Assembly: GCA_029855935.1 (NCBI GenBank)
Contig: JAGSHN010000025.1
Location: 124,001 to 188,000 of the forward strand
Length of the DNA: 64,000 nucleotides
Source of the DNA: Candidatus Thorarchaeota archaeon
Lineage (GTDB): Archaea; Asgardarchaeota; Thorarchaeia; Thorarchaeales; Thorarchaeaceae
Direction of reading: 5' to 3'
The notes beneath the pieces were generated by a model. It had not been told where the DNA came from, did no database searches, and was given only the letters and a program-made list of their open reading frames with translations. Below are positions 1 through 8,871 of this stretch, one piece after another. The position numbers were made by a program, and so were the translations under genes. Position 1 is the first letter of the stretch. The number at the start of each line of letters is the position of its first letter.

Positions 1-77
1 GTCTCGCTTGCCGGGAGGTGCACGTGAGACAGCGAATGAGACCTCATTTCAAGGAATGAGGAGCGTAGGGTCATTCT

Positions 78-230
78 CTACGAGCCCGAATAGAGGTAAC
101 GCAGCGTTTCGGCGTCAGCATCCGTTGGGTCACGATCACTGTCGAGCAGTCCGTACAGAACGTGAAGCACCTGTGCGTTTCTCTGGAGCGTGGAACTGGG
201 CAGCCGGGACTTGTTCGTCTTCTCGGTCAT
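78..230 (-). CDS. possible small protein, 50 aa, unknown function
   Basis: A short minus-strand reading frame beginning MTEKTNKSRLPS and ending LRYLYSGS. A GGAG lies 9 nt before the ATG, and a TATA-like GTTATACC lies about 30 nt upstream, consistent with a short leader. The composition is soluble and polar, with no membrane segment or metal motif, and I do not recognise a family. It sits alone at the window edge, so there is no operon context. It could equally be a chance frame; the support is only the start signals and the protein-like composition. Confidence 0.3.
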   Translation of the reverse strand: MTEKTNKSRLPSSTLQRNAQVLHVLYGLLDSDRDPTDADAETLRYLYSGS

Positions 231-597
231 CACTCGCTTCTCCGTGTTCGCTTTCTGTGGTATAACTGACCTCCATTTCCGGTGGACAGGCTAATAAGGA
301 TTGGTGCAACCCAGATATGCTCACCGTAGTCCCTGCATGTAACAAGGAGCCCCCGCGAGATTCCTCTCGTGATTACCATAGCGCCCGATCTAGCGATAGA
401 CCAAGAGCGGCCAGTCTACACAGTTTCACTCAAGAGGTGAGAAGATGGAGGACAGACCACGAGACTCGAACGCAGGAGCAGACGCCTGGGCGGCAGGACC
501 GATGCGACTCCCCTTCTGGCCGGCTTAGTCACAGTTAGAGTATTGTCGGGAGGAGATTCAATAGTCCTTTGATCAGATGAGGGCAATGTGACGGGCA
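231..597. other. no convincing gene; region before decayed methyltransferase
   Basis: I see no conserved protein here. The only start-like signal is GAGGTGAG followed by an ATG at 445 that opens a 27-codon frame ending at 528, which resembles nothing I know. The stretch precedes a degenerate methyltransferase gene and may be its former upstream region or debris. Confidence 0.4.
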
Positions 598-1410
598 TTG
601 GGGCCTCGGGAAAGGTTCCACACAGCGGTCGAGCGTGAGGAGCCCGACAGAGTGCCACTGGATGTCTGGATAACTCCTGCAGCCTATGAACGCGTCCGCT
701 ATCATCCTGGAATCAATGCGTCGGAGAGACTTGAGTGGGGAATAATGGCGCCGCTCAAGGTGTCAAAGGAGTTTCTGCACAGGCTTCACATAGACTACAG
801 AAGTGTATACATGAATCCCTCCTCCAAGTTCAAGCCAAGACGTACCTGGATGGGAGTACGGACACGGAGTTCGGCCTCAGGGGCAAGTGGTATGGCCCCC
901 ACTGGGAGATCGTGTATCACCCGTGGGCGGACTTCACGGAGATTAAGGAGGTGGAGGCCTACGAGTGGCCTGACCCAGAAGACCCCTCTCGTATGAAGGG
1001 CGTTGCCGATTGGGCGAGATACCAGCATGAGAAAACAGACTACGCGGTTGTAGGTATGGTAGGCGGACCTTGGGGCGCATTTGAGATCTGTGCTCACTAT
1101 ATGCGGGGATTCGGGAAGTTCCTGTTGACATGGTGGAGAATCCGAGATTCGCAGAGGCGATGATGGACAAATCCAAGCGGCTCGCCATTGAGATGAATCG
1201 TGTGTTTCTAGATGAGGTCGGGGAGTACCTTGATCTCGTATTTGTGGGGGATGACCTCGGACATCAGCACGGTCTGATAGTGAGCCCGAAGATGTTCCGC
1301 TCGATGGTGAAGCCACGAGTCAAGAGAATCTATCAGGACATCAGGCGCAGATCACCTCACGTGAAGATCCTCTATCACAGCTGTGGCGCACATCTCGCTG
1401 ACTATTCTGT
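598..1410 (+). pseudogene. URO-D family corrinoid methyltransferase, frameshifted and 3'-truncated
   Basis: The translated pieces match the uroporphyrinogen decarboxylase-like methyltransferase family (MtaA/CmuA type), which moves methyl groups between substrates, corrinoid proteins and coenzymes. The start is TTG at 598, giving a typical N-terminus (PRERFHTAVEREEPDRVPLD). Homology changes frame near 835-840 (into KTYLDGSTDTEFGLRGKWYG) and again near 1122 (into VDMVENPRFAEAMMDKS). The conserved GDDLGHQHGL, SPKMFRSMVKPR and ILYHSCGAH segments follow. After the HSCGA motif the expected C-terminal part of roughly 100 residues is absent, because the sequence runs antisense into the inverted 3' end of a second family member. 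Two frameshifts plus truncation make this a pseudogene. Neighbouring genes are intact, which argues against general sequencing error. Confidence 0.85.
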
Positions 1411-2132
1411 TGGTCACCCCGCAGATGTAGACGGTCACGCGAGCGCCCTGCTGATGTGTATACTCAACCATCTCACTGAGGAATGGCTGCGAGAAGGAGC
1501 CGAAGTGCCGAGAAGAGATTATGCTGTTACTCGCCGATGGTTCTAATATGACAATGTTGTGCGCCCCGTTTACGATGAGATTCTCGACATAGGGTCGCAC
1601 CAGTTCCCCAGAGCGAGCTACTACATAGATAGCGGTGTCAAGATCCTCAATCCTCATCTCAAGAACAGGGGGCGGTCCCAAGAGATATCCAGCAAGAGTC
1701 AGAGGCCCGATGACATAGCTGCTGACAAGATGCGTTGACCCCACAGTTTGGGAGAGTATCTTGGTCGTCTCCACAAAGATGCGCAGGCGTGTCTTGTGAG
1801 TGGATGGGGGTTCGAAAGATCCAATCTCGGTAGGGTCGGCGATGGGGTGTCCTGCAACGTACGGTAACTCTCCGCTGGGGAAAACGGCCTCGGCACCGAG
1901 GCCTCCGCCTGAGCTGTCAGGTCCATCACATTGAACACGCCGTTGTAGCCTAATCTCTGTAGCGTACGCAGGAGAGCGTCTACCTGAGTCTGGGCGTCAG
2001 TCAGTATCTCCTCTGTCGAAATACCCGTCACAGAGCAAGAGAACAGTCCAAAGAAAGGCAAGACAGGGGGCGTTCAGGCTCTGAGTAAGCCAGTGCCTGC
2101 TGAATCAGCCTCAAGGGTTTCAGTTCTGACAC
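1395..2132 (-). pseudogene. second URO-D family methyltransferase, frameshifted and 3'-truncated
   Basis: Read on the minus strand from a GTG at 2132, this is another uroporphyrinogen decarboxylase-like methyltransferase, of a different subgroup. It opens with LRLIQQALAYSEPER, shifts frame near 2070 at a run of Cs (next PVLPFFGLFSCSVTGIS), continues through GYNGVFNVMDLTAQAEA, and shifts again near 1885 (SGELPYVAGHPIADP). It then reads VIGPLTLAGYLLG, ILEPSASNSIISSRHFG and VTVYICGVTNRIVSEM, after which homology stops. The missing end coincides with the missing end of the convergent plus-strand gene. The simplest history is two tail-to-tail genes joined by a deletion that removed both 3' ends. 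Confidence 0.8.
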
Positions 2133-2192
2133 TCTAGCAATCACCCGCAGTTCTTTGAGTAGACACGGTTGTTTGATAAACTGCGTCTAGGA

Positions 2193-2207
2193 AATTATGC
2201 CATAATT
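2193..2207. promoter_or_regulatory. 15-bp perfect palindrome, possible operator
   Basis: AATTATG-C-CATAATT is a perfect inverted repeat with a single central base. It lies between the start of the minus-strand methyltransferase pseudogene and the corrinoid-protein remnant, where a shared regulator of divergent genes would bind. No regulator gene is next to it. Confidence 0.4.
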
Positions 2208-2235
2208 GACAGCCCATCTGGAGGCGAGACTCACA

Positions 2236-2764
2236 ATGTCCAGCGAGATTCTGGCGGAGATTCGAAGAGCGGTAGTCGACGTAAACAGAGGGCTGGCTGC
2301 GGATGGTGAGAAAAAGGAAACTGGAGGCCGAAATAGATACACTGACCATTGTCATCGAGGCCGTCATGGAAACAGTGGGCCATCAGCTGAAGAGTGGGGA
2401 GGAGGTGAAGAGAGGGACCGGGGTCATCGGGACCTGTCACGGCGACATTCACTCTCTGGGCAAGAACCTTGTCGCCTCTATGCTTGAGGCCTCTGGATTT
2501 GAGGTGGTCAACCTTGGAGAGGACGTCCCGACAGAAAAGTTCGCGACAGCGGCGACCGAGCATAGGGCGGACATCGTGGCAATCTTAGCACTGATGACGA
2601 CATCTCTGGCCGCGATGCGAGAGGTCGTTGACACAATCAGAAAACGGAGACTTCTTGTCAAGACAATGGTCGGGGGAGGACCTGCGACACCAGACTATGC
2701 TCACGCAATTGGTGCCGATGGCTATGGCCAGGATTCTGTGGAGGCTGTTCACGTGGCGAGGTAA
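2236..2764 (+). pseudogene. corrinoid-binding protein remnant (MtaC/MttC type), internal deletion
   Basis: The C-terminal part is a clear B12-binding Rossmann domain: CHGDIHSLGKN contains the base-off histidine motif DxHxxG, and VGGGPATPDYA matches the GGG loop. Proteins of this type carry the methyl group for MtaB/MttB-like methyltransferases. The N-terminus (MSSEILAEIRRAVVDV, from ATG 2236) is in frame 1, whereas the B12 domain and the helix before it are in frame 2 (from about 2303). About 50 residues of the helical cap domain that normally covers the cobalamin are missing between them. A frame change plus loss of the cap makes it nonfunctional as a standard corrinoid protein, unless a short product initiates at the ATG/GTG codons near 2303. 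It lies beside two decayed methyltransferases, so the whole set probably decayed together. Confidence 0.75.
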
Positions 2765-2941
2765 CTGCTCGGCAAGAAGTAGCACAGCCCGCGTAGCCCG
2801 ACCTCCCTCAGGGCCTGACACTGTGGAATGTTGCGAAGTACAGAATGCGCAAGAGGAGAAAGAAAAAGGGGATATCACCGCGGCCGCGAACGTGTTGACA
2901 TTCGAGCCACGGTGTACCTTCATATTATGTGTGTCAGACCA

Positions 2942-5479
2942 TCACGAACGCCGTTTCGTGATGATCACGATGACGATCAGCAGCACTAGGGCACCTATGA
3001 TGATGTAGAGCAAGTAGGAGGACACTATTGCTCCCACACCGCCAGGTGCCGTAGTGGTGCCCGTGGTCGTCGCTCCACTGCTGACAGTGACTGTGACCTC
3101 GTCAGAAACAGCATAGCCAGCTGAATCAGTGACCGTGAGTCTGAATACGTAGGTCCCTGCAGACAGACCATCGACTGATATCGTGATTGGAGAGCCATCC
3201 CACTGACCACCAGCTACTACTGCTCCGTCACGAGTGACCTCAAAGGAGTCGGGATGGAGGCTGTGTGCGTCCCACGTGATCTCGTTCCCTGTCTCGCCCT
3301 CCACATAGGAGATATCGGCGGGACTGTTGACAGAGGGTGCCGTCAGAAACGCAATCTCATTGACCCACAGCTCGTACGCGTCTTCGTATCCGGAAACGTC
3401 CGAATCACTACTGAGGGCGTCTATCAAGAATGTGTTGAGGATGGTCATATTGTCGTTTCGCAGCACTACGAGAGACATATTGTCCTGAGGTGTGCTGAAG
3501 TTGCCCGCAATGGCGGTCGCATTCGGCAACACCGTCATCAGATCACCGTCATCAAGCCAATAGAGCACACTGGGGTTGAATGTTGTGGTGCCAAAGTCAA
3601 ACGGGAATGAGAATACTGGATGGCCGGCATCCCACACTTTGACCTGTACGTCATTCGACAGCGAGACACCTGTGGGCGTAGCGCCAAGCAGAGGCCAGAT
3701 CCTGTGGTCGAGATTCGACTCGACATCAAAGGTCGATAGAATCAGTCTACCACCGTTCTCAACGTGTCTTGCTAGTGGGTCGAAAAAGTTCACGCCACCA
3801 TAGTTGGGGGCATCTGCAACAACAACCGATGGCGACCACGTGTTGATTGACACGTTCAGCCTAGAACGCGTGAAGACGAGATAGAACGGCAACCGGAGAG
3901 CATTCAGCGCACGGGCAGACGGACTCACGTAGGGGTTCGGCGGAAAAGGATTGTCGGTGTAGAGAACTATGTCAGAACCGTAGGATACCAGCCAGTTCAT
4001 CACGTTGAGAGCAAACTGACCGTTCGTGCCATTACTCAGATGACTGTTGTCCATCCAATTCATATCCGCTGAGACCACAATCCGGCCGGAGCCAGCGAAT
4101 GCTGCAGCGACCGGATAGCCGCCCGAGGTATTCCACACTGGGAAGGCACTGGGACTGATCATATCCACATAGCCGTAGAAGTTACCGATTGACAGCTGTG
4201 GTGTAGTCCAGGCCTCGGTGAGAAGAGAATCAAGTGGCTCTGCCGTGTCGTAGGTATGGGCTGCAAGGGTCATGTTGACCTCTACCCCGAGTGTGGTGAT
4301 GATCCGATTGATCTGGTCAGCCTGAACAGCGAATACAGGCGAAACTCCTGATTCGGTAAGTGCGAACAGTGTGCCACCATCAGCAACCCAGTTCTGAACA
4401 GCAGTCACCTCAGCCGCCGTATAGTTGAAGTCAGGACTGACAAGAACCAATACGTCGTAGGGGGCAAGCCGCTCAGCCGTGAGATTGGCGGACGAAGTGG
4501 GGTAGAGCTTGTCAAAGGTGTGGTCTGCCGCGACCCATTTGTCACGAACATTGCTATAATAGTCGGGATAGCTTGAGAGGTTGTCCCAAGCATCGACTCC
4601 AAGGCGCGGAGAATGACTAAGGTCAAACACAATTCTGCCCTTCGGCATTGGCGCGAGCCACTCCACTGAGTCAACGACCAGGTTTCTCAGATCCACCTCG
4701 GGGGTGGTCACGTTGAGAGGAAGCTGGATGACTTTTCCGCCCCTCTCTGAGGGGTCATAGGCAACAGCTGCAGTATCAAAATCGGTGGTTGTGCTCCGGT
4801 TCAGTAGTGGAATCATTCGATTGTGATCCGCTGACTCCTTCAGCGCACTCCAGTTGAAGAGTGCATAGTCGAACCCGCCTGGCTTGATGGAAAGGCTCTG
4901 TCCAAGGACGTAGTGACGTGTCGGTGGAGCTATTGTCTTGACAGTGTAGTTGTACTGCCAGGCATAGCGCCAGGTACTCAGGTAGCCCTCGGAGCCCTCG
5001 GACTCCTGCGGCAGAATGCCGGCATAAGTGATGTAGCTGATTGCACTGTCAATACTCAGGATGCCTCCTCCTCCGAGCCAGAACTCCTTGATATATGACA
5101 CAATACTCTCTCGCGGAAGGACATCGGGGATAATCAGGACATCATAGTTGCTTGTGAGCAGCTGGTGATCCACAATATCCTCAAGTGTGATGTTGGTCAA
5201 CAGATAGCCATTGGCCTCCAACAGGTCCCACAGACCTGTGAAGTCCGGAGTGGTCAGACCAGACGTGACATAGTCAGGCCTTGTCAAGTTCGGTTCGAAG
5301 TACACTGCAACCCTCACCGTCCTTGGTGGTAGGTCCGCAGGGACTTCCTGTGTGCCTCCGTCAGGCGCGGGGCCTGCTACGATGCCGTCACTACTGTTAA
5401 ACGGCGTGACCCCGACTGGAGCCAACACAAGCGAGACTAGAAACAGAGCGCCGAGTAGCAATGGCGCTGTCTTCTTCAT
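2942..5479 (-). CDS. large secreted, C-terminally anchored surface protein with GATase/ThuA-like and Ig-like domains
   Basis: The protein has about 845 aa from the ATG at 5479, which opens a good signal peptide (MKKTAPLLLGALFLVSL). An ATG-less extension of 8 codons upstream is less likely. The mature region contains several repeats with the look of class I glutamine-amidotransferase/ThuA-like folds (for example YDVLIIPDVLPRES, YDVLVLVSPDFNYT, and repeated WVADGGTLFALTESG-type turns), but I see no catalytic Cys-His-Glu set. Residues about 715-800 form an Ig/PKD-like domain (ISYVEGETGNEITWDA, then VFRLTVTDSAGYAVSDEVTV). A Thr/Gly linker, a transmembrane helix and a basic tail (ITKRRS) end the protein. 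Many NxT/NxS sites suggest glycosylation. I infer an extracellular surface protein; its ligand is unknown. Similar N-terminal folds occur in the 903-aa flippase fusion in this window. Confidence 0.75.
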   Translation of the reverse strand: MKKTAPLLLGALFLVSLVLAPVGVTPFNSSDGIVAGPAPDGGTQEVPADLPPRTVRVAVYFEPNLTRPDYVTSGLTTPDFTGLWDLLEANGYLLTNITLEDIVDHQLLTSNYDVLIIPDVLPRESIVSYIKEFWLGGGGILSIDSAISYITYAGILPQESEGSEGYLSTWRYAWQYNYTVKTIAPPTRHYVLGQSLSIKPGGFDYALFNWSALKESADHNRMIPLLNRSTTTDFDTAAVAYDPSERGGKVIQLPLNVTTPEVDLRNLVVDSVEWLAPMPKGRIVFDLSHSPRLGVDAWDNLSSYPDYYSNVRDKWVAADHTFDKLYPTSSANLTAERLAPYDVLVLVSPDFNYTAAEVTAVQNWVADGGTLFALTESGVSPVFAVQADQINRIITTLGVEVNMTLAAHTYDTAEPLDSLLTEAWTTPQLSIGNFYGYVDMISPSAFPVWNTSGGYPVAAAFAGSGRIVVSADMNWMDNSHLSNGTNGQFALNVMNWLVSYGSDIVLYTDNPFPPNPYVSPSARALNALRLPFYLVFTRSRLNVSINTWSPSVVVADAPNYGGVNFFDPLARHVENGGRLILSTFDVESNLDHRIWPLLGATPTGVSLSNDVQVKVWDAGHPVFSFPFDFGTTTFNPSVLYWLDDGDLMTVLPNATAIAGNFSTPQDNMSLVVLRNDNMTILNTFLIDALSSDSDVSGYEDAYELWVNEIAFLTAPSVNSPADISYVEGETGNEITWDAHSLHPDSFEVTRDGAVVAGGQWDGSPITISVDGLSAGTYVFRLTVTDSAGYAVSDEVTVTVSSGATTTGTTTAPGGVGAIVSSYLLYIIIGALVLLIVIVIITKRRS

Positions 5480-5612
5480 ACTCAATGTTACAAACTCCAA
5501 CAATGCGCGGGTGTGGCGCTCGGAACGCTCCGTCTGAACGCTAATTAACTTGCCGATGGAGTGACTGTTCCAACAGGACGAGTGAATTCAGCCTCCTGGG
5601 GTTTCTCCAGTG

Positions 5613-6449
5613 TCACTCGGTCCCCATCTCAAGGTCCTGTGAACCGTTCGTTGTGGCATATCCCTGCGCAATGACATCGTGCTTGTGGATGCTCTCCAAC
5701 GATGTCGCCTCTGCGAACATCTCAAGCTCGCGGTCAGCGTAACGTTCCCTCGCAATCTGCAGGATGTTGCGACAGACATCCTCAACGAACTGGGGGTTCT
5801 CATGCATTGCCTTTGTGACGAACTTCTCATCTTCGAGCTTGAGGAGCGAGTACGTCCTCCCCGAGAACGACTCTTCCACTATCTCAATCATCGACCCGTA
5901 TGTCGGAATCTGGTCGATGGTACCTGTCACCCTGAGCGTTCCAATCGCCCGTTGCATATGCGTGAGCCCATCGTTGTTGGCCATACAGTGTGGACAGACC
6001 GTGTTGCCCACCACCCTGACCTCCGCACTATGGATGACGGGACAACCCTCCTCAACCACAGTGACGGCCGTGACGTCACAGACCTCCCAAGTCCGTTTCT
6101 TGGACACAGGCGTCCTGCTGGCGTACCCGAACTCGAACTCGAACTTGACCTCGCCCCTCTTGAACGGGTGCTTCTGACGCAGTGCCTCAAGAATGCGCAC
6201 CTGCAGCTGCTCGACCGACGGGTACACACTAAACTCGTCGCTGATGACTTCGGTCATCGACTCAACGAGTCTAGACATATGAACCCCTTTGAGGTCGGCA
6301 GGAAGGTCAATCACAATCTCAACCCGCGGAATCAGATGCTGTCTCAGTCCGCTGCGCTCAATTATGACGAACGTCTTCAGATTGCGCACGCCGACACGGC
6401 TGAGCCGGATCTTGTGCCTCGGCTCCTCGTTCTGTGTGTCGAAGATCAA
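5613..6449 (-). CDS. mptA: GTP cyclohydrolase MptA/FolE2 family
   Basis: The product (278 aa) belongs to the GTP cyclohydrolase IB/IV family, which opens GTP to a dihydroneopterin phosphate as the first step of archaeal pterin synthesis (tetrahydromethanopterin or folate). Family features visible are the opening DTQNEEPRHKIRLSRVGV, the DLPADLKGVHMSRLVES segment with the metal-binding His, and the TVCPHCMANNDGLTHMQRA segment with paired Cys and a His. The late VEDVCRNIL and ESIHKHDVIAQG stretches also fit. In archaea the usual product is 7,8-dihydroneopterin 2',3'-cyclic phosphate (MptA), but bacterial-type FolE2 activity cannot be excluded from sequence alone. The next gene upstream on the strand is a PTPS-like enzyme, so this is a small pterin cluster. 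A possible TATA (CCTAAAAGC on the minus strand, near 6525) lies about 75 nt upstream. Confidence 0.85.
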   Translation of the reverse strand: MIFDTQNEEPRHKIRLSRVGVRNLKTFVIIERSGLRQHLIPRVEIVIDLPADLKGVHMSRLVESMTEVISDEFSVYPSVEQLQVRILEALRQKHPFKRGEVKFEFEFGYASRTPVSKKRTWEVCDVTAVTVVEEGCPVIHSAEVRVVGNTVCPHCMANNDGLTHMQRAIGTLRVTGTIDQIPTYGSMIEIVEESFSGRTYSLLKLEDEKFVTKAMHENPQFVEDVCRNILQIARERYADRELEMFAEATSLESIHKHDVIAQGYATTNGSQDLEMGTE

Positions 6450-6616
6450 GTCCTTCGCCTCAAGAGGGTGATTGGTGCTCCGTTGGGGGCACGCCTCTGG
6501 GGCTGGCGCGTCGGTCTGTGCTTTTAGGTTTGCGCCATATGGAGATTCCTGTTGCCAAGCAGTGAACTGTTGCCCTCAGACCACGCGTTGGGTCGCTGAA
6601 CTCAGAAACGAACCAT

Positions 6617-7072
6617 CTAGCCAGGTGAGGCATAGCAGGCAGTAGAGCCGGGGCTCTCGCTGACGCAGACGGTCATCCTCAGGCCGGGGGCGAGTTCTAT
6701 TCGAGAGTAGATATACTCCGCCAGTAGCTCTGCGGTCGTCGCGCCAATGGGGAGAATCACACAGTCGTCAGCTGGAAAGACGTACCGCCGTCCTTGAGAT
6801 CTGACCGTCACCTCGGTCCCTTGGCTCCTGACTTCGATGACGTGGGAGTCCGCGGGGAGCAGGACTCGATGATCGAGCTCCTCACAGATAGATATGACCT
6901 GTCGCCTCAGCTCACGAAAGTCAATCACCATACCGTGCCCGTCAAGAGGACCCTCCACCTCTACAGTCACGCTGTAGTTGTGGCCGTGGAGTTTCTCCAC
7001 ACCTCTCTCGTCAGCCACAAAGTGCGCTGAGCTGAAGGACATCCTCTCATCAGTCACGACAACGGAGTGCAT
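6617..7072 (-). CDS. 6-pyruvoyl-tetrahydropterin synthase family protein, Glu-type active site
   Basis: This 151-aa protein has the PTPS/QueD fold signatures: MSFSSAHF, KLHGHNYSVTV with the zinc His pair, VIDFRELRR, ELDHRVLLP, GATTAELLAEYI and CVSESPGSTACY. Most QueD and PTPS enzymes have a catalytic Cys four residues before the HGH motif. Here that position is Val and the next residue is Glu (GVEKLHGH), the arrangement I associate with PTPS-III enzymes, which make 6-hydroxymethyl-dihydropterin for folate-like cofactors. Adjacency to mptA supports a pterin-cofactor role rather than archaeosine synthesis, though QueD-like activity remains possible. The gene starts 6 nt after the ligase stop, and its ribosome site (GAGGTGA) overlaps that stop, so it is translationally linked to the ligase gene. 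Confidence 0.8.
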   Translation of the reverse strand: MHSVVVTDERMSFSSAHFVADERGVEKLHGHNYSVTVEVEGPLDGHGMVIDFRELRRQVISICEELDHRVLLPADSHVIEVRSQGTEVTVRSQGRRYVFPADDCVILPIGATTAELLAEYIYSRIELAPGLRMTVCVSESPGSTACYASPG

Positions 7073-7078
7073 CCTAGG

Positions 7079-8833
7079 TCACCTCAGTCCCCGCTGCATC
7101 TCGAAGAGATCAATGAGGTCCGCGACAGTCGTGGCCTGCGTCGGATTCTTGTCATCGCGAAATCGTCCGGTGAACCGGGGGAAGCGGATTGCAAGGCCCC
7201 CTGTCCCAATCTTCTCACGACCCGCAGGATGAGTCGGGCTGATTGTGACTTCATCACCTACGACCTCTACCACCAGACGTGGCTCGAACCAGACGTCCGC
7301 CTCAAGGTCAGAAACAACCCTTGGATCACGAGCGTCGAGAACATAGTCAGCAAGCCGTCGCTTGAATTCCTCAAGCATCTCATCGGTGAAGCCGGTGCCA
7401 ATCTTACACACGGTGGGAAAGGTATCCGTGTCCTCATCATACACAGCAGCAAGGATTGCGCCATACACGCCAGTCCGTTTGCCGCGACCGTGAAACGCGC
7501 CCACGACGACGAGGTCGAGGGTGTCCATCATCCCCTCCGAATAAGATGCCTTGAGCTTTATCCAGAGCCAGCTACGGGAGCCCGCCTGGTATCTTGAGCC
7601 CTCATGGACCGCCTTTGCCATTATCCCCTCGTGGCCGGTGTCGAGAGCCGTCATAAAGATCTCCCGCAGCCGTTCGGCACTGTCCGTCACCTCACCAACT
7701 GTGAGCCCTATGTCTTCGCATTTGTCGACAATCTTCTCAAGAACGGACCGCCGATCGAGCATTGGGCGGACACTGATGTCCTCGCCATCAGCATAGAGGA
7801 CATCGAAGAGGAAGACCCGAACGGGCACCTCCTTTGTCATCTCCTCGATGTCGAACTTGCGCCGACGCCGCATCAGTTCCTGGAACGGACGCGTCTCGCC
7901 TGTCCCCGGGTCGTATGCTACAACTTCTCCCTCGATGATACAGGAGCCCGTTCGCACATGGTCGCGGACATATTCCACAACGTCAGGATATTGATCGGTT
8001 ATGCGCTCCTGTCGGCGTGAGAAGAGAACAATCTCATCACCCTTCTTGTGCGCTTGGATTCTCTCTCCATCGTACTTGTACTCTACAAGTGCCCTTCCGC
8101 CGACCTTCTCCATTATCTCCTCGGGACTCGAGAGTTTCTTGGCGGCCATCATCCGTATTGGCCGACCGACCTCGATTGACACGCTACGCACAGCCTCTAT
8201 CCCCTCCTCTGCGAGGAGTCTGGCCACATATCCGAGGTCACTGCAGAGGTTGAACGCGTGCTCAATGTCAGACCTGTTGTCGCGGCTGCCGGTGAAGGCG
8301 AGCGCAAGCGAGTCTACAATCATCATATGCCCCAGACCAAGTCGGAGGCTCCCTGTGACCGTCCGCATAATGTAGCGCGCCTCCAGAGGTTGGGCCTCGG
8401 TCAGGAGACCGACAAGGAGTGACGTCTTCATCTTACTACTCCCCGAGCCCGACGCACGTGCGACAGAGTAGAGTGTGTCAAAGACCCTACTGACCGTCAG
8501 CTCCTCACTCAGGAGGGTCATCTGAACGCTGGACTTGAGGAGTTCCTCGGCGGCTGCGCCAATGTCACCCAGCCGTTTCACTACTTTCTTGACCTCGTCA
8601 TCAGGCACTGATGCGGCCTGCGCTACGACCTGTACGGCCATCTTCTCAGCAATTCCAATCTCGGGCTCGCCCTTCCAGTCCGGGAAGAGCTTTCCCAGTG
8701 TCAGAGCAATGACCTTCTCGATCTCAGAGGCCTCGGCCTCGCGCAGTAGCTCGGCAAGGATTGCAATCTTGTCGAGAGAACCGGATGTGTTCTCAATCTT
8801 CTCGTACGCCTCAGCAAGACGCTGATAGAGCAT
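7079..8833 (-). CDS. lig: ATP-dependent DNA ligase
   Basis: The 584-aa product has the full domain order of archaeal replicative ligases: an N-terminal DNA-binding domain (1-220), the adenylation domain with motif I KYDGER (Lys about 253), motif III VRVFLFDVLY, motif IV HEGIMAKA, motif V SWLWIKLK, and a C-terminal OB domain with the PTHPAGREKIGTGGLAIRFP segment. It seals nicks in Okazaki-fragment joining and repair. Length is normal for the family. Transcription probably starts from a palindromic TATA shared with the divergent S17e gene, and the PTPS gene follows at once in the same direction. Confidence 0.95.
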   Translation of the reverse strand: MLYQRLAEAYEKIENTSGSLDKIAILAELLREAEASEIEKVIALTLGKLFPDWKGEPEIGIAEKMAVQVVAQAASVPDDEVKKVVKRLGDIGAAAEELLKSSVQMTLLSEELTVSRVFDTLYSVARASGSGSSKMKTSLLVGLLTEAQPLEARYIMRTVTGSLRLGLGHMMIVDSLALAFTGSRDNRSDIEHAFNLCSDLGYVARLLAEEGIEAVRSVSIEVGRPIRMMAAKKLSSPEEIMEKVGGRALVEYKYDGERIQAHKKGDEIVLFSRRQERITDQYPDVVEYVRDHVRTGSCIIEGEVVAYDPGTGETRPFQELMRRRRKFDIEEMTKEVPVRVFLFDVLYADGEDISVRPMLDRRSVLEKIVDKCEDIGLTVGEVTDSAERLREIFMTALDTGHEGIMAKAVHEGSRYQAGSRSWLWIKLKASYSEGMMDTLDLVVVGAFHGRGKRTGVYGAILAAVYDEDTDTFPTVCKIGTGFTDEMLEEFKRRLADYVLDARDPRVVSDLEADVWFEPRLVVEVVGDEVTISPTHPAGREKIGTGGLAIRFPRFTGRFRDDKNPTQATTVADLIDLFEMQRGLR

Positions 8834-8871
8834 TGGTCACACTCCCAACACCTAGTTGGCGCACCACATTG

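Noticed and set aside
460-530. tRNA-like T-loop (GTTCGAGTC on the minus strand)
   Set aside because: The flanking bases do not pair into a T stem, and no acceptor stem or D arm can be drawn.
1352-1546. Apparent antisense overlap of two coding frames at 1352-1546
   Set aside because: Beyond about 1410 the plus-strand frame and beyond about 1395 the minus-strand frame have no family similarity; each is the other's antisense shadow.
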